Positions 8,439 through 16,994 of a stretch of 64,000 nt of DNA are shown one piece after another. The notes below the pieces were generated by a model, which worked only from the letters and a program-made list of their open reading frames with translations, made no database searches and was not told where the DNA came from. Positions within the stretch are counted from its first letter, which is position 1. Each line of letters begins with the position of its first letter. The DNA is taken from the NCBI GenBank assembly GCA_035699745.1, contig DASSPH010000040.1:1-64000 (forward strand). The letters are read 5' to 3'. The stretch is from Vicinamibacterales bacterium (GTDB lineage: Bacteria > Acidobacteriota > Vicinamibacteria > Vicinamibacterales > 2-12-FULL-66-21). The position numbers and the translations under genes are program-made.

Positions 8439-9360
8439 GCTCCTCGAACGCGGCGGTGAGCACACCGCCGAGCGTCAGCGCCGTGCCGCTGCCTTGGTAC
8501 GATTCGAAGCCCGGCAGTAGCGTGGCTGCGGCAATCGCCTCCTTGCTCTGTCCCGCGGCGATCCCCTTTCTGGCGAACGTCAGCGCCGCGTCCAGGTAAT
8601 CACGGAAGCGCAGCACCGCCTTGCGGTCCGTCGTCACCGGCAGCCCGTCCCGCGAGTGCCCGGCGATGTAAATGGTGTCGGCCGGCATCGCCGCGGTGAC
8701 GCGCTCGAGGATCTTCATCCAGTTCTGCATCGACGCCCCCGCCGGACGATCGACGCGCGGGTGACGCTCGTGGAACAGCAGGTCCCCCATGTGGACGACG
8801 TGCGCGCGCTCGAAATGGACGATCGCGTCGCCGCCGGTGTGCCCGGGGCCGTCGTAGCGCGCGGTCATCTTCTCGTCGCCGAAATCCTGCGACCAGGCCG
8901 TCTCGAAGATCGCGTCGGGAATCGCCGGCGCGGCGGCCGGGGGCGCGCTGGACGCCGACAGCGCTTTCCGCATCAGATCCGGCACGTTCCTGTGGGCGAC
9001 GATCTTCTTCACCACCGGGCGAAACACGCCGTTGCCGCCGGTGTGATCGCCGTGATGGTGGGTGTTGAACAGCATGTCGATGCCGCGGTTCGGCGCCTTC
9101 TGCTTCAGGCCGTCGATGCACGCCTGGGCGGTGTCGGCGTACTGGCTGTCGACCACCGCGACCGCATCGCGCGTCACCAGCCAGCCGATCGTGCCGCCGC
9201 GCATCGTGAACACGCCGACGTTGCGGCGCACGTCCTCGAATTTCGGCGGCGCCGACACCGGCTGCTGCGGCGCCGCCCGGGCGAAGATCCGGCGCGGCGC
9301 GAGCAACCCGGCCGCTCCGACGGATGTCAAGACGAAGAACGCTCGGCGATCGAGTTTCAT
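8425..9360 (-). CDS. Exported MBL-fold metallo-hydrolase
   Basis: 311 aa. The N-terminus MKLDRRAFFVLTSVG is a probable twin-arginine signal (RR followed by AFF). The metallo-beta-lactamase fold shows the HHHGDH metal motif (~residues 101-106), a downstream GPGHTGGD and an AGHSRDG motif, which fit a binuclear zinc site. The sequence resembles the class B-like hydrolases found in many acidobacteria that lack a proven substrate. Tat export fits a metalloenzyme folded in the cytoplasm. It follows the esterase gene after a 12-bp gap on the same strand, so the two are probably co-transcribed. Confidence 0.88.
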   Translation of the reverse strand: MKLDRRAFFVLTSVGAAGLLAPRRIFARAAPQQPVSAPPKFEDVRRNVGVFTMRGGTIGWLVTRDAVAVVDSQYADTAQACIDGLKQKAPNRGIDMLFNTHHHGDHTGGNGVFRPVVKKIVAHRNVPDLMRKALSASSAPPAAAPAIPDAIFETAWSQDFGDEKMTARYDGPGHTGGDAIVHFERAHVVHMGDLLFHERHPRVDRPAGASMQNWMKILERVTAAMPADTIYIAGHSRDGLPVTTDRKAVLRFRDYLDAALTFARKGIAAGQSKEAIAAATLLPGFESYQGSGTALTLGGVLTAAFEELSAK

Positions 9361-9372
9361 GGCGGCGTCAGA

Positions 9373-10113
9373 TTACTTCTCCCCGAGCAGAAACTCCAGT
9401 GCCTGCGGGAGCCGCCAGGCCCAGTCGGATTCCTGGTGCTTTCCCCCGTCGGCTTCGAGGTAGGCCAGCGTGTCTTTGCGATATCCCTTCCGCCGCAGCA
9501 GCCGGTTGAGCGCGCGGGCATTCTGCAGCGTTCCGGCCCCCTCGTCGGTTCCGACGTCCACGTACAGCCGCCCGCGGGTCGTCCGCGCCCGTTCGACGAA
9601 CCGCAGGATCTCGCGTCCGCCGAACCACACCGACGGGCTGAGCACCGCGGCGCGGCCGAACGGCGACGGACGCCGGAAGAACGCGTACAGGCTGATCAAC
9701 CCGCCCATCGACGAGCCGGCGACGACGGTGCTGTCGCGATCCTTCCTGGTGCGGAACGCGGCGTCGATGCGCGGCTTCACGGTGTCGATCAGAAAACGCG
9801 CGTAGCGATCGCCGTCGCCGCCGCCGTGCGCCGCGTCGGGGAACGGGCTGTACTCGGCCAGCCGTCCGGGCGTGTTGTGGATGCCGATCACGATCGGCTC
9901 GATCCCGCGGCCGGCGAGCCACGCGAGCCCCTCGTGCAGGCTCCACGTCTTACCGGCAAACGCGATCGACGGGTCGGAGAGGTTCTGCCCGTCGTGCATG
10001 TACACCGCCGGATAGCGCCGCCGGCCCTGGCTGTACGAATCCGGCAGGTACACGTCGATGCCGCGCCGGTTCCGCAGCTGCGGCGACCACAATTGGAAGG
10101 TGTGCTTTTCCAT
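9373..10113 (-). CDS. Esterase D/Fes-like alpha/beta hydrolase
   Basis: 246 aa, no signal peptide. The N-terminal strand block (VYLPDSYSQGRRRYPAVYMHDGQ) is typical of the putative esterase family related to esterase D and the enterobactin esterase Fes (PF00756). The nucleophile elbow is GSSMGG and a late His lies in DGGKHQESDW. It probably hydrolyses an ester or acts on an activated acyl compound in the cytoplasm; the substrate is unknown. Its start is only 14 nt from the ATG of a second esterase of the same general family transcribed the other way. Confidence 0.82.
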   Translation of the reverse strand: MEKHTFQLWSPQLRNRRGIDVYLPDSYSQGRRRYPAVYMHDGQNLSDPSIAFAGKTWSLHEGLAWLAGRGIEPIVIGIHNTPGRLAEYSPFPDAAHGGGDGDRYARFLIDTVKPRIDAAFRTRKDRDSTVVAGSSMGGLISLYAFFRRPSPFGRAAVLSPSVWFGGREILRFVERARTTRGRLYVDVGTDEGAGTLQNARALNRLLRRKGYRKDTLAYLEADGGKHQESDWAWRLPQALEFLLGEK

Positions 10114-10119
10114 TAGACT
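10114..10119 (+). promoter_or_regulatory. Candidate -10 box TAGACT, leaderless arrangement
   Basis: TAGACT ends 8 nt before ATG 10128. No Shine-Dalgarno sequence is present. The box lies immediately upstream of the start of the divergent esterase gene. Confidence 0.4.
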
Positions 10120-10127
10120 TCTACGTG

Positions 10128-10856
10128 ATGCAGCGCGAGGCGCACTACTGGTATTCCCATCGGCTCGGCCGCGACATGGGCGTGGTGATCTTCGGCCATT
10201 ACGGCCCGCCGATGATCGCCTTTCCGACCACCGGCGGCGACGAATGGGAGTACGAGCGGCAGGGGGTCATCGGTGCGATGTCGGGCGCGATCGAGGCGGG
10301 CCGCGTGAAGGTGTTCTGCGTGAACACCAACAACGCCGACTCGTTCGGCAACGGCGGCGCGCACCCGCGGCACCGCAGCTACATGCAGGCGCAGTACGAC
10401 GCCTACATCGTCGAGGAAGTGATGCCGTTCGTGCGGAGCCACTGCCGCACCGAGGACATCGCGATGTGGGTCATGGGGGCGTCGCTCGGCGGATATCACG
10501 CGGCGAACACCATCCTCAAACATCCGGACGTGGTCAAGCGCTGTTTCGCGCTCTCCGGCGTCTACGACATGCGCCGCTTCATGAGCGGCGACTACGACGA
10601 CAACTTCTATTTCAACAATCCCGTCGACTACATGAGCAGCATGTCGGACGGCTGGACGCTGCACCAGCTCTCGAGCTGCGACATCCATCTGGCGACGGGA
10701 ACCGGGCCGTGGGAGCATCCCGAGGAAGCCTACCGGCTGTCCGCCATCCTGGCGAGCCGCGGCATCCGGCACAACCTCGACGACTGGGGCGCCCAGGGAG
10801 GGCACGATTGGCCGTACTGGCGCCACATGATGTGGGAATACATGAATTACGTTTGA
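10128..10856 (+). CDS. Putative esterase family protein
   Basis: 242 aa with a compact alpha/beta-hydrolase fold: nucleophile elbow GASLGG near residue 122, and a His in GGHDWPYW near the C-terminus. This family (PF00756, sometimes annotated as esterase) is widespread in acidobacteria and usually encoded beside ATP-grasp or amidoligase genes, which fits the operon just downstream on the other strand; that association is from memory. ATG 10128 is preferred over GTG 10125. The gene converges on the M29-like gene through a heptamer repeat. Confidence 0.8.
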   Translation: MQREAHYWYSHRLGRDMGVVIFGHYGPPMIAFPTTGGDEWEYERQGVIGAMSGAIEAGRVKVFCVNTNNADSFGNGGAHPRHRSYMQAQYDAYIVEEVMPFVRSHCRTEDIAMWVMGASLGGYHAANTILKHPDVVKRCFALSGVYDMRRFMSGDYDDNFYFNNPVDYMSSMSDGWTLHQLSSCDIHLATGTGPWEHPEEAYRLSAILASRGIRHNLDDWGAQGGHDWPYWRHMMWEYMNYV

Positions 10857-10933
10857 GTGCGCAGTGCGCGGTGCGCGGTGCGCAGTGCTCAGTGCGCAGT
10901 GCTCAGTGCTCAGTGCTCAGTGCTTAGTGCTCA
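10857..10933. repeat. AGTGCTC/AGTGCGC heptamer array
   Basis: About ten 7-bp units start right after the stop codon of the esterase gene and run into the last codons of the convergent M29-like gene. The unit drifts from AGTGCGC through AGTGCTC to AGTGCTT. Confidence 0.85.
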
Positions 10934-11982
10934 GGGCTCTGTCCCTGGTCCGTGAGGCCGAGGACCTCGAGTTGGTACCGGCCGCGGGCGATCACCTGCA
11001 GGTCGTCGATCCACACGTCGCAGTCGCGGGTGAGCACGTCGATGTGGGTGCGTGATTTCCAGTCGGCGCCGGTCTGGCTGCCGTAGGGATCGCCGAAGGC
11101 CAGGTGCACGCCCGGGACTTTCTCGTCCTGGAGCAGGATGCCAATCATGTCGGTCAGGGCGAGGTTGGTGCCGAATGCCAGCTCGCCGACGCGATCGCTC
11201 GAATCGTCCGTGTGACAGTACTCCCAGAATTCGCGCTCCAGCTCCTTGCGCGCGCAGTCCGCCGACACCAGCCGGCCGCCGGCGATTTCGAGCGTCAGCG
11301 GCGTCGGTGACAGGTCGCCATACTTGGGACCGAAATAATCGCCGGCCGTCGCGTTGCAGACGAACCGGCCGTCCACGGAGGCCGGCGTGGTGAACACCTC
11401 GCCGGCCGGCAGATTCGACCAGTAGCGGGTGTTGATCAGCCCGCTCGTCTTCACCCAGTGCAGCGCCGGATCGAAGGTGGCGCGCAGCGAGGTGCCGTGC
11501 GGCGTCTCGACGCGGAGCGATTCGGCGGTCCGCATCCGGTCGCACAGCGCCGTGCTCAAGCGATCGACCAGGCGATAGTCGGCCCGCATTCCCTGCGTCA
11601 TGATGCCCGGCGTGACGCCCACCATGTGGGCGTAGCGGATCTGCCGCCGCTCGACGGTCGCGACGATCCGCATCCGCGCGCCGAGCTCTCCCTGCTGCGG
11701 CTGCACGCAGAGGATGCCGGCGTCGCAGCGTTCGAGCGCCTCGAGCACCGGGGCCGGCGCCTCGGTCATCGGACGTGCGGCGACGCGCTCGATGAGCACG
11801 CCGTCCGGCGCCGCCCCGCAGTCGACCAGGGCGGCCTCGAGGCTCGCCGCCACGGCGCTGCTGGCGCGATCGGCGATGACCGCGACCCGCTCGCCGCGGC
11901 GGACGGCGAGACAGACTTCAACGGCATTGCGCGCTCCGGGCGCGAGCTGCGGCGGAAACGACCCGAACATGCCTGTACTCAT
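10924..11982 (-). CDS. M29-like (thermophilic metalloprotease family) aminopeptidase
   Basis: 352 aa from ATG 11982, whose ATGA overlaps the stop of the upstream ATP-grasp gene. The C-terminal half has the M29-type metal-ligand blocks in order: Glu267 in GELAFGTN, His293 in HLAFGDPYG, and His313/Asp315 in THID. The family removes N-terminal residues from peptides using two metal ions. The N-terminal part (GARNAVEVCLAVRRGERVAV) is the substrate-positioning domain typical of AmpS/PepS. Its place as last gene of an amide-ligase operon suggests it trims or degrades the product rather than serving general proteolysis. An apparent N-terminal extension in the same frame overlaps the upstream gene and is rejected. 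Confidence 0.82.
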   Translation of the reverse strand: MSTGMFGSFPPQLAPGARNAVEVCLAVRRGERVAVIADRASSAVAASLEAALVDCGAAPDGVLIERVAARPMTEAPAPVLEALERCDAGILCVQPQQGELGARMRIVATVERRQIRYAHMVGVTPGIMTQGMRADYRLVDRLSTALCDRMRTAESLRVETPHGTSLRATFDPALHWVKTSGLINTRYWSNLPAGEVFTTPASVDGRFVCNATAGDYFGPKYGDLSPTPLTLEIAGGRLVSADCARKELEREFWEYCHTDDSSDRVGELAFGTNLALTDMIGILLQDEKVPGVHLAFGDPYGSQTGADWKSRTHIDVLTRDCDVWIDDLQVIARGRYQLEVLGLTDQGQSPEH

Positions 11983-13304
11983 GACACCGGCTCGGCGACG
12001 AAGGCCGGCACCTGGCCGCCGCCCGATGTGACGTTGGCGAGGCCGGTGGCGCTCAGCCGCGTGAGGAAGCCGCCGACGCGGCCGCGGAAGACGTAGGGCG
12101 CGAAATCCACCAGCATCTCCCGGTCGCTCGCGCGATCGCCGGCGCAGACGGGAAACACTTCGCGCCGGACGTGGATCCGCTCCTGCGCCACCCAGCCGCG
12201 ATCCGCCTCGGCCAGCGCACGCTCGATCGCCGCGTCCCAGTCGGCGTCGGAGGCTTCCCACCCGAGCGTGACGCCGGTGCCGCCGTACTCGTCGTTCGGC
12301 TTCAGCACGAGCTGCTCGCGCCGGCGGCGGATGTCTTCCGCGCCATGCTCGCGCACGACGCGGGTCCACGGCACGTGCGCCGCGATGACGTCCCGCTCCT
12401 CCCTGGAGAACAGCCCGGCATGGCGCTCGTCGGTCAGCACGGCGAAGAACGCCTTCTTGTGCGCGATCTTGCAGCGCAGACTGTTGGCGACGCAGACCGC
12501 GCGCGCGCGATACGCCTCGACCAGCGCCCGGCAGTCGTCGGCGCGCGCGACGATGTCGTTGATCAGGACGCGGCGGTAGACCAGATCGATCGGCCGGCCG
12601 CCGGCCGCCAGACGGCGGCCGTCGAACTCGAGGTCGCGCGGGTCGGCGACCAGCGCCGGCACCCCGGAGGCGGCGAACGCATCGCGCAGCAGCTCGAACT
12701 CGCTCCAGGTCGGGACGCCGCGGAAGTCGACGATCGCGATCTGCGGCGGCGAAGCCGTGCCGCCCCAGTCGCGGTAGCTCTCGAGCAGCGCCTGCAGCAG
12801 GTGCGCGATCGGCGTGTCGTGCCGCACCGCGAACGACTCCCGGAAGCGCGCCATCAGCGCCCCCTCCTCGAACAGCTCCGCGAGCCGCTGGCTATAGCCC
12901 GGCCCCGCCGGCGACTCGGCGTTGTACTCGGCGAACTGCAGCGAGTCGGGCAGCAGGAAGGCGTCGGCCCGTCCGGCGGTGCTGGACACGCCGTAGCCGG
13001 GATCGATCTCCGCGAGCGCGATCTCGGCATCGCTGAGACACAGATCGCGCAGCAGCTCGGGACGCTCGCGCGCGGCGTCCGCCACCCGCTCCCCCAGCCG
13101 CCACAGCGTCTCGGCGGCGTGCCTGACGCGCTGCTCGTCGGCCACCGAGAGAAAGAACGGGCGAAGAAACGGGCAGAGCAGCCGCTCACCGAAGGTCAGC
13201 CGCCGCTCGCGCATCTGGACGGCGAGCGCGCCGCACAGCCCGCTTCCGTCCTGCGCGTGCACCAGCGCCTGCCACTCGGCGATCGGATCCAGTCCCTGAG
13301 TCAT
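11979..13304 (-). CDS. Circularly permuted ATP-grasp ligase
   Basis: 441 aa, no signal peptide. The order of blocks is that of circularly permuted ATP-grasp proteins (COG2308-like): EYNAESPAG at 126-134, a central IAIVDFRGVPTWSEFELL segment, then the nucleotide-binding LVLKPNDEYGGTG near 340 and FLTRLSATGLANVTSGGG at the C-terminus. The family forms amide bonds by activating a carboxylate with ATP. It is the third gene of the operon, 58 bp after the ATP-grasp gene and overlapping the M29-like gene by 4 bp. The substrate is unknown. Confidence 0.85.
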   Translation of the reverse strand: MTQGLDPIAEWQALVHAQDGSGLCGALAVQMRERRLTFGERLLCPFLRPFFLSVADEQRVRHAAETLWRLGERVADAARERPELLRDLCLSDAEIALAEIDPGYGVSSTAGRADAFLLPDSLQFAEYNAESPAGPGYSQRLAELFEEGALMARFRESFAVRHDTPIAHLLQALLESYRDWGGTASPPQIAIVDFRGVPTWSEFELLRDAFAASGVPALVADPRDLEFDGRRLAAGGRPIDLVYRRVLINDIVARADDCRALVEAYRARAVCVANSLRCKIAHKKAFFAVLTDERHAGLFSREERDVIAAHVPWTRVVREHGAEDIRRRREQLVLKPNDEYGGTGVTLGWEASDADWDAAIERALAEADRGWVAQERIHVRREVFPVCAGDRASDREMLVDFAPYVFRGRVGGFLTRLSATGLANVTSGGGQVPAFVAEPVS

Positions 13305-13362
13305 CGTCTGATTGACAGCCGCCCCCGCTCACGTCCGTGGCAGGGCCGCTGACCACACCCCT

Positions 13363-14310
13363 TCAAATCGCGGTCGCGTGCGACAGGCCGGTCATCTCCG
13401 CCCACCGCGGCCACGACTGCGACGCCTTGCCGCTCAGCGCCCGGTCGATCACCAGCCGGGTCATACGGTCGAGCACCAGCTCGAAATAGTGCGGCGTGAT
13501 GCGGTCGCGCTCGAAGTCCGGCGCCGGATTCAGGAAGTCGATCGCGTAGGGGACGCCGTCCTGCACGGCGAACTCGATCGTGTTCATCTCGTAGCCGAGC
13601 GCGGTGTTCAGCGTCTGTGCGTCCTTGACGATGCGCGCGCCGAGATCGGACTCGAGATAGGCGTGCTCGACCAGGTAGCGCCGCTCGGCGACGTCGTAGC
13701 GCACCGGCGTGATGTCGGTCTTCCCGAAGGTGAAACAGCGGACGTACTTGTCGAAGCGGATGAACTGCTGCAGCGTCATGCAGTACGGTCCGGTGTTGTC
13801 GTACGCGGCGAGCAGTTCCTCCTTGTTGTTGACCTTGTACACGTGCTTCCAGCCGCCGCCCGAGTAGGGCTTGAGGATCGCCGGCCGTCCCACGTAGTCG
13901 AGCAGGCCGTCCCAGTCGATCGGATACCCGAGATTGCGCAGCGACTCCGACGTCAGATCGACGTCGGCGGGATACGACTTCTGCGGCAGCACCACCGTCC
14001 TGGGCACCGCCACCCCCACCCGCTCGGCGACCGCGTAGTTGAAGAACTTGTCGTCGGCGGTCCACCAGAACGGGTTGTTGATGACGTACGCGCCCTGCAG
14101 CACCGCATGCTTCAGGTAGGCCCGGTAGTACTCGACTTCGTGCGAGATGCGGTCGACGATCACGCGATACTCGGGCCGTTCCCCCATCCGCGTGCCGGTG
14201 AGCGTGACCATCTCGGCGGTGATGCCGTGCTCGCGTCCCGCGGCGTTCACCCGCTCGATGAAGGCAGGGGGGAAGGCGTATTCGCGACCGCACAGCAGCC
14301 CGACTTTCAC
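13363..14310 (-). CDS. ATP-grasp (RimK-like) ligase
   Basis: 315 aa. The N-terminal Rossmann-like preATP-grasp domain begins MKVGLLCGREYAFPPAF. The ATP-grasp domain has the phosphate-binding loop AILKPYSGGGWKHV near 150 and the metal-binding block MNTIEFAV plus YAIDFLNPAPDFE near 243-268. The family ligates an amino group to an activated carboxylate. The start overlaps the stop of the GCS2 gene by 4 bp (ATGA), so translation is probably coupled. It is shorter than D-Ala-D-Ala ligase and has no fused domain. Confidence 0.86.
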   Translation of the reverse strand: MKVGLLCGREYAFPPAFIERVNAAGREHGITAEMVTLTGTRMGERPEYRVIVDRISHEVEYYRAYLKHAVLQGAYVINNPFWWTADDKFFNYAVAERVGVAVPRTVVLPQKSYPADVDLTSESLRNLGYPIDWDGLLDYVGRPAILKPYSGGGWKHVYKVNNKEELLAAYDNTGPYCMTLQQFIRFDKYVRCFTFGKTDITPVRYDVAERRYLVEHAYLESDLGARIVKDAQTLNTALGYEMNTIEFAVQDGVPYAIDFLNPAPDFERDRITPHYFELVLDRMTRLVIDRALSGKASQSWPRWAEMTGLSHATAI

Positions 14311-15422
14311 GAACGGACCTCCTCGTTGCTCTCACGCGTGGCCGCAATCAGCCAGTTCACCACCTGCCGCAGGTCGCCGGTCTCGCGAAACACGGCGAGC
14401 TGGCGATCCGCGCTGGTGCCCTCGGCGAGGATCGTCTCGATGTAGCCGAGCGCCTTCCGGCTGCCCAGCTCGTCGACGACGTCGTCGACGAATTCGAGCA
14501 GTTCTCTGGCCAGCACGCGCATCGGCACTTCCTGGCGCTTGCCGAAGTCGATCAGCTGCCCGTCGAGCCCATAGCGCGCCGCCCGCCACTTGTTCTCTTC
14601 GACCAGCGCGCGCGAGTAGATGCGAAAGCCGAGATTGCTGCGCCGCAGGCGGTACAGTTTCACCACCAGCGCCTGGGCCAGCGCCGCGAGCGCGATGGTG
14701 GCGCGGGGCGAGGTCGGCACGTCGCAGATGCGGAACTCCAGCGTGCCGAACACCGGATGCGGCCGCAGGTCCCACCACACCTTCTTGCCGTCGTCGATGC
14801 AGTGCAGCGCGACGAGGGTGTCGACGTATTCCTCGTACTGGCTCCACGAGCTGAACTCGTCGGGAATGCCGCTGCGCGGGAAGCGGCGGAAGACCGTGGT
14901 GCGGTACGACTTGAGCCCGGTGTCGCGTCCCTGCCAGAAGGGCGAGCTGGTCGAGAGGGCGAGCAGGTGCGGCAGGAAGTAGCGCGCTTCGTTCAGCAGC
15001 TCGATCGTGCTGGCCTTGTCCGGGACGGCGACGTGGATGTGCAGCCCGAAGATCAGCAGCGATCGGGCCAGCTGCTGCAGCTCCTCGACGATGTTCTGGT
15101 ACCGCTCGCCGGGGGAGACGAGCTGGTCCTTCCAGCTGGAGAACGGGTGCGTGCCGGCGGCGGCGATGCGCAGCCCGACGCTCTCGGCGCTCTGCGACAG
15201 CTCGCGGCGGATGCGGCACACCTCCCGCTCCAGCTCGTTGACGTCGGCGCAGATCTTGGTGCCCACTTCGACGATCGACTGATGCAGCTCGCGCTTGATC
15301 TGATCGCCGAGGGCCGGCGCGCTCGCGGTGAGCAGCTCGGAGACGTGCGATCGCAGCGCGCCGGTGTCGGGGTCGACGATCTGGAATTCCTCCTCGACGC
15401 CGATCGTGAAGGCGTGGGCCAT
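14307..15422 (-). CDS. Carboxylate-amine ligase, GCS2 family (YbdK-like)
   Basis: 371 aa. The N-terminal GVEEEFQIVD motif is the signature of glutamate-cysteine ligase type 2 (COG2170). Conserved LLIFGLHIHVAVPDK, FWQGRDTGLKSYRT and GTLEFRICDVPTS blocks follow. E. coli YbdK has weak glutamate-cysteine ligase activity in vitro, but most members have no known substrate. This is the first gene of the operon. ATG 15422 is chosen because a TATGAT box ends 6 nt before it; a TTG six codons upstream is less likely. It diverges from the glycosyltransferase gene. Confidence 0.9.
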   Translation of the reverse strand: MAHAFTIGVEEEFQIVDPDTGALRSHVSELLTASAPALGDQIKRELHQSIVEVGTKICADVNELEREVCRIRRELSQSAESVGLRIAAAGTHPFSSWKDQLVSPGERYQNIVEELQQLARSLLIFGLHIHVAVPDKASTIELLNEARYFLPHLLALSTSSPFWQGRDTGLKSYRTTVFRRFPRSGIPDEFSSWSQYEEYVDTLVALHCIDDGKKVWWDLRPHPVFGTLEFRICDVPTSPRATIALAALAQALVVKLYRLRRSNLGFRIYSRALVEENKWRAARYGLDGQLIDFGKRQEVPMRVLARELLEFVDDVVDELGSRKALGYIETILAEGTSADRQLAVFRETGDLRQVVNWLIAATRESNEEVRS

Positions 15423-15428
15423 CACGCG

Positions 15429-15434
15429 ATCATA
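15429..15434 (-). promoter_or_regulatory. Candidate -10 box TATGAT for the amide-ligase operon
   Basis: On the minus strand TATGAT is followed by 6 nt and then ATG 15422, with no Shine-Dalgarno sequence: a leaderless arrangement. Confidence 0.5.
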
Positions 15435-15465
15435 GTGCAAGTGATATCCTGCCCAGCCTCAAGGC

Positions 15466-16920
15466 ATGCAGCGGATTGTCCTCGTTGTGATCCTCGCGGT
15501 CGCGGCCGCGGCGCGGCTGTGGTTCCTCCACGCCGGCATTCCGCACGCCGTGGGCATCGACGAGCCGCAGGTGATCGGACGGTCGCTCGCCATCCTGCGC
15601 AGCGGCGACTGGAACCCCCACATCTTCGATTACCCGACGCTGGTCATCTATCTGCACGCCGCCATCGCGATCGCCCGCTTCCTGCTCGGCGCGGTGCGCG
15701 GTGAATGGAATTCGCTGGACGCCTTCGCGGTCGACGCGGTCTACGAGACGGGACGCGTGGTGGCGGCGCTGATCGGCGTGCTGACGGTCTATCTCACCTA
15801 CCGGCTCGCCCGCGAGCTGAGCGGCCGGCCGGCGGCCACGCTCGCGGCGGCGCTGCTGGCGGTGCACCCGCTGCACGTCCGCGAATCGCATTTCATCCTC
15901 ACCGACGTGCCGATGGTGATGCTGACCACGCTGGCGCTGTGGCTTGCGGTGCGGGCGGCGCGCCGCCGCGACACGACCGCGTACGCCTGGGCCGGCGCGC
16001 TGTGCGGGCTGGCGGCCGCCGCGAAGTACACCGGCGGGGTGGTGCTGATCGCGCCGCTGGCGGCGTGGGCGATTGGCGAGCGCGCGGCTGCCGACCGGTG
16101 GCGCAAGCTCGCCGCGATCGTCGGCGCGGCGGCGGTCGCGTTCCTTGCCGGCGCGCCCTACACCGTGCTCGACATGCCGGCGTTCCTCGACGGCTTCGCG
16201 GCGCAGTTCGCGCGGTTCGCGGGACCGCCGAGGGGCGCGGAGCCGGCATGGCTCACGTATCTGAAGCACCTCTCGCCGTCATGGGGACGCGCGTCCGTGC
16301 CGCTCGCGATCGCCGGCATGCTGATCCTGCTGACCCGCGCCGGCGCGCGGCGCGCCGCCATTCCGGTGATCGCGTTCGCGCTGGCGTTCTTCTACGTGGT
16401 CGCGACGCACTCGCTCGTCTTCGGCCGCTACGCACTGCCGCTCGTCCCGGTCGTGTGCATCATGTCGGCGGTTGCCGTGCTGGCGCTGGCCGGCTACGTC
16501 CGCCGGTTCGGGCCGCTGCGCCGCCCGGCGCCGGCGGCGGCATTGCTGGTGGCCGTGCTCGCCGGGCTGCTGTGGCCGCCGGCGGCGGTCGCGGTGCGCT
16601 GGCTCGATCAGTACAAGGAGGCCGAGACGCGCACCCTCGCGGCGGACTGGTTGAAGGCGAACGCGCCGAAGGGAGCGCGCGTTGCGACCGAGAACAGCGG
16701 TCCGACGTATCTCGACGCCGCGGGATTCCGCGTGGCGCCGACGGAACTGCTGCTCGATCATCCCATCGACTGGTATCGCAGCCGGGTGGATTTCCTGGTG
16801 ATCAGTTCCGCCGACCTGTCGCGCTACGGGGACTACCTGACCGCCGGTCCCACCGTCTTCCAGATCGCGCCGACGAGCCAGCGGTGGGGACCGCCGATCC
16901 GCGTCGTGCGCCTGAAATGA
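15466..16920 (+). CDS. GT39/ArnT-like membrane glycosyltransferase
   Basis: 484 aa with about 11 transmembrane segments. The first loop has the acidic GIDEPQ motif expected for PMT/ArnT-type (GT-C) transferases, which use polyprenyl-phosphate sugars and act on the periplasmic face. HPLHVRESHFILTDVPM resembles the second acidic loop of this superfamily. A ~110-residue C-terminal soluble segment (APKGARVATENSGPTYL) follows the last membrane helix. Donor and acceptor are unknown. It diverges from the GCS2 operon with a 43-bp gap and converges on the PEP carboxykinase gene through an octamer repeat. Confidence 0.85.
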   Translation: MQRIVLVVILAVAAAARLWFLHAGIPHAVGIDEPQVIGRSLAILRSGDWNPHIFDYPTLVIYLHAAIAIARFLLGAVRGEWNSLDAFAVDAVYETGRVVAALIGVLTVYLTYRLARELSGRPAATLAAALLAVHPLHVRESHFILTDVPMVMLTTLALWLAVRAARRRDTTAYAWAGALCGLAAAAKYTGGVVLIAPLAAWAIGERAAADRWRKLAAIVGAAAVAFLAGAPYTVLDMPAFLDGFAAQFARFAGPPRGAEPAWLTYLKHLSPSWGRASVPLAIAGMLILLTRAGARRAAIPVIAFALAFFYVVATHSLVFGRYALPLVPVVCIMSAVAVLALAGYVRRFGPLRRPAPAAALLVAVLAGLLWPPAAVAVRWLDQYKEAETRTLAADWLKANAPKGARVATENSGPTYLDAAGFRVAPTELLLDHPIDWYRSRVDFLVISSADLSRYGDYLTAGPTVFQIAPTSQRWGPPIRVVRLK

Positions 16921-16928
16921 GCCGACCG

Positions 16929-16992
16929 CCCGATCACCCGATCACCCGATCACCCGATCACCCGATCACCCGATCACCCGATCACCCGATTC
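16929..16992. repeat. CCCGATCA octamer array, seven perfect units
   Basis: Seven exact CCCGATCA units (16929-16984) plus a degenerate one fill the 74-bp gap between convergent stop codons. Confidence 0.95.
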
Positions 16993-16994
16993 CC

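Noticed and set aside
11983-12369. N-terminal extension of the M29-like gene
   Set aside because: It lies entirely within the upstream ATP-grasp gene in another frame, is Arg-rich and shows no family pattern.
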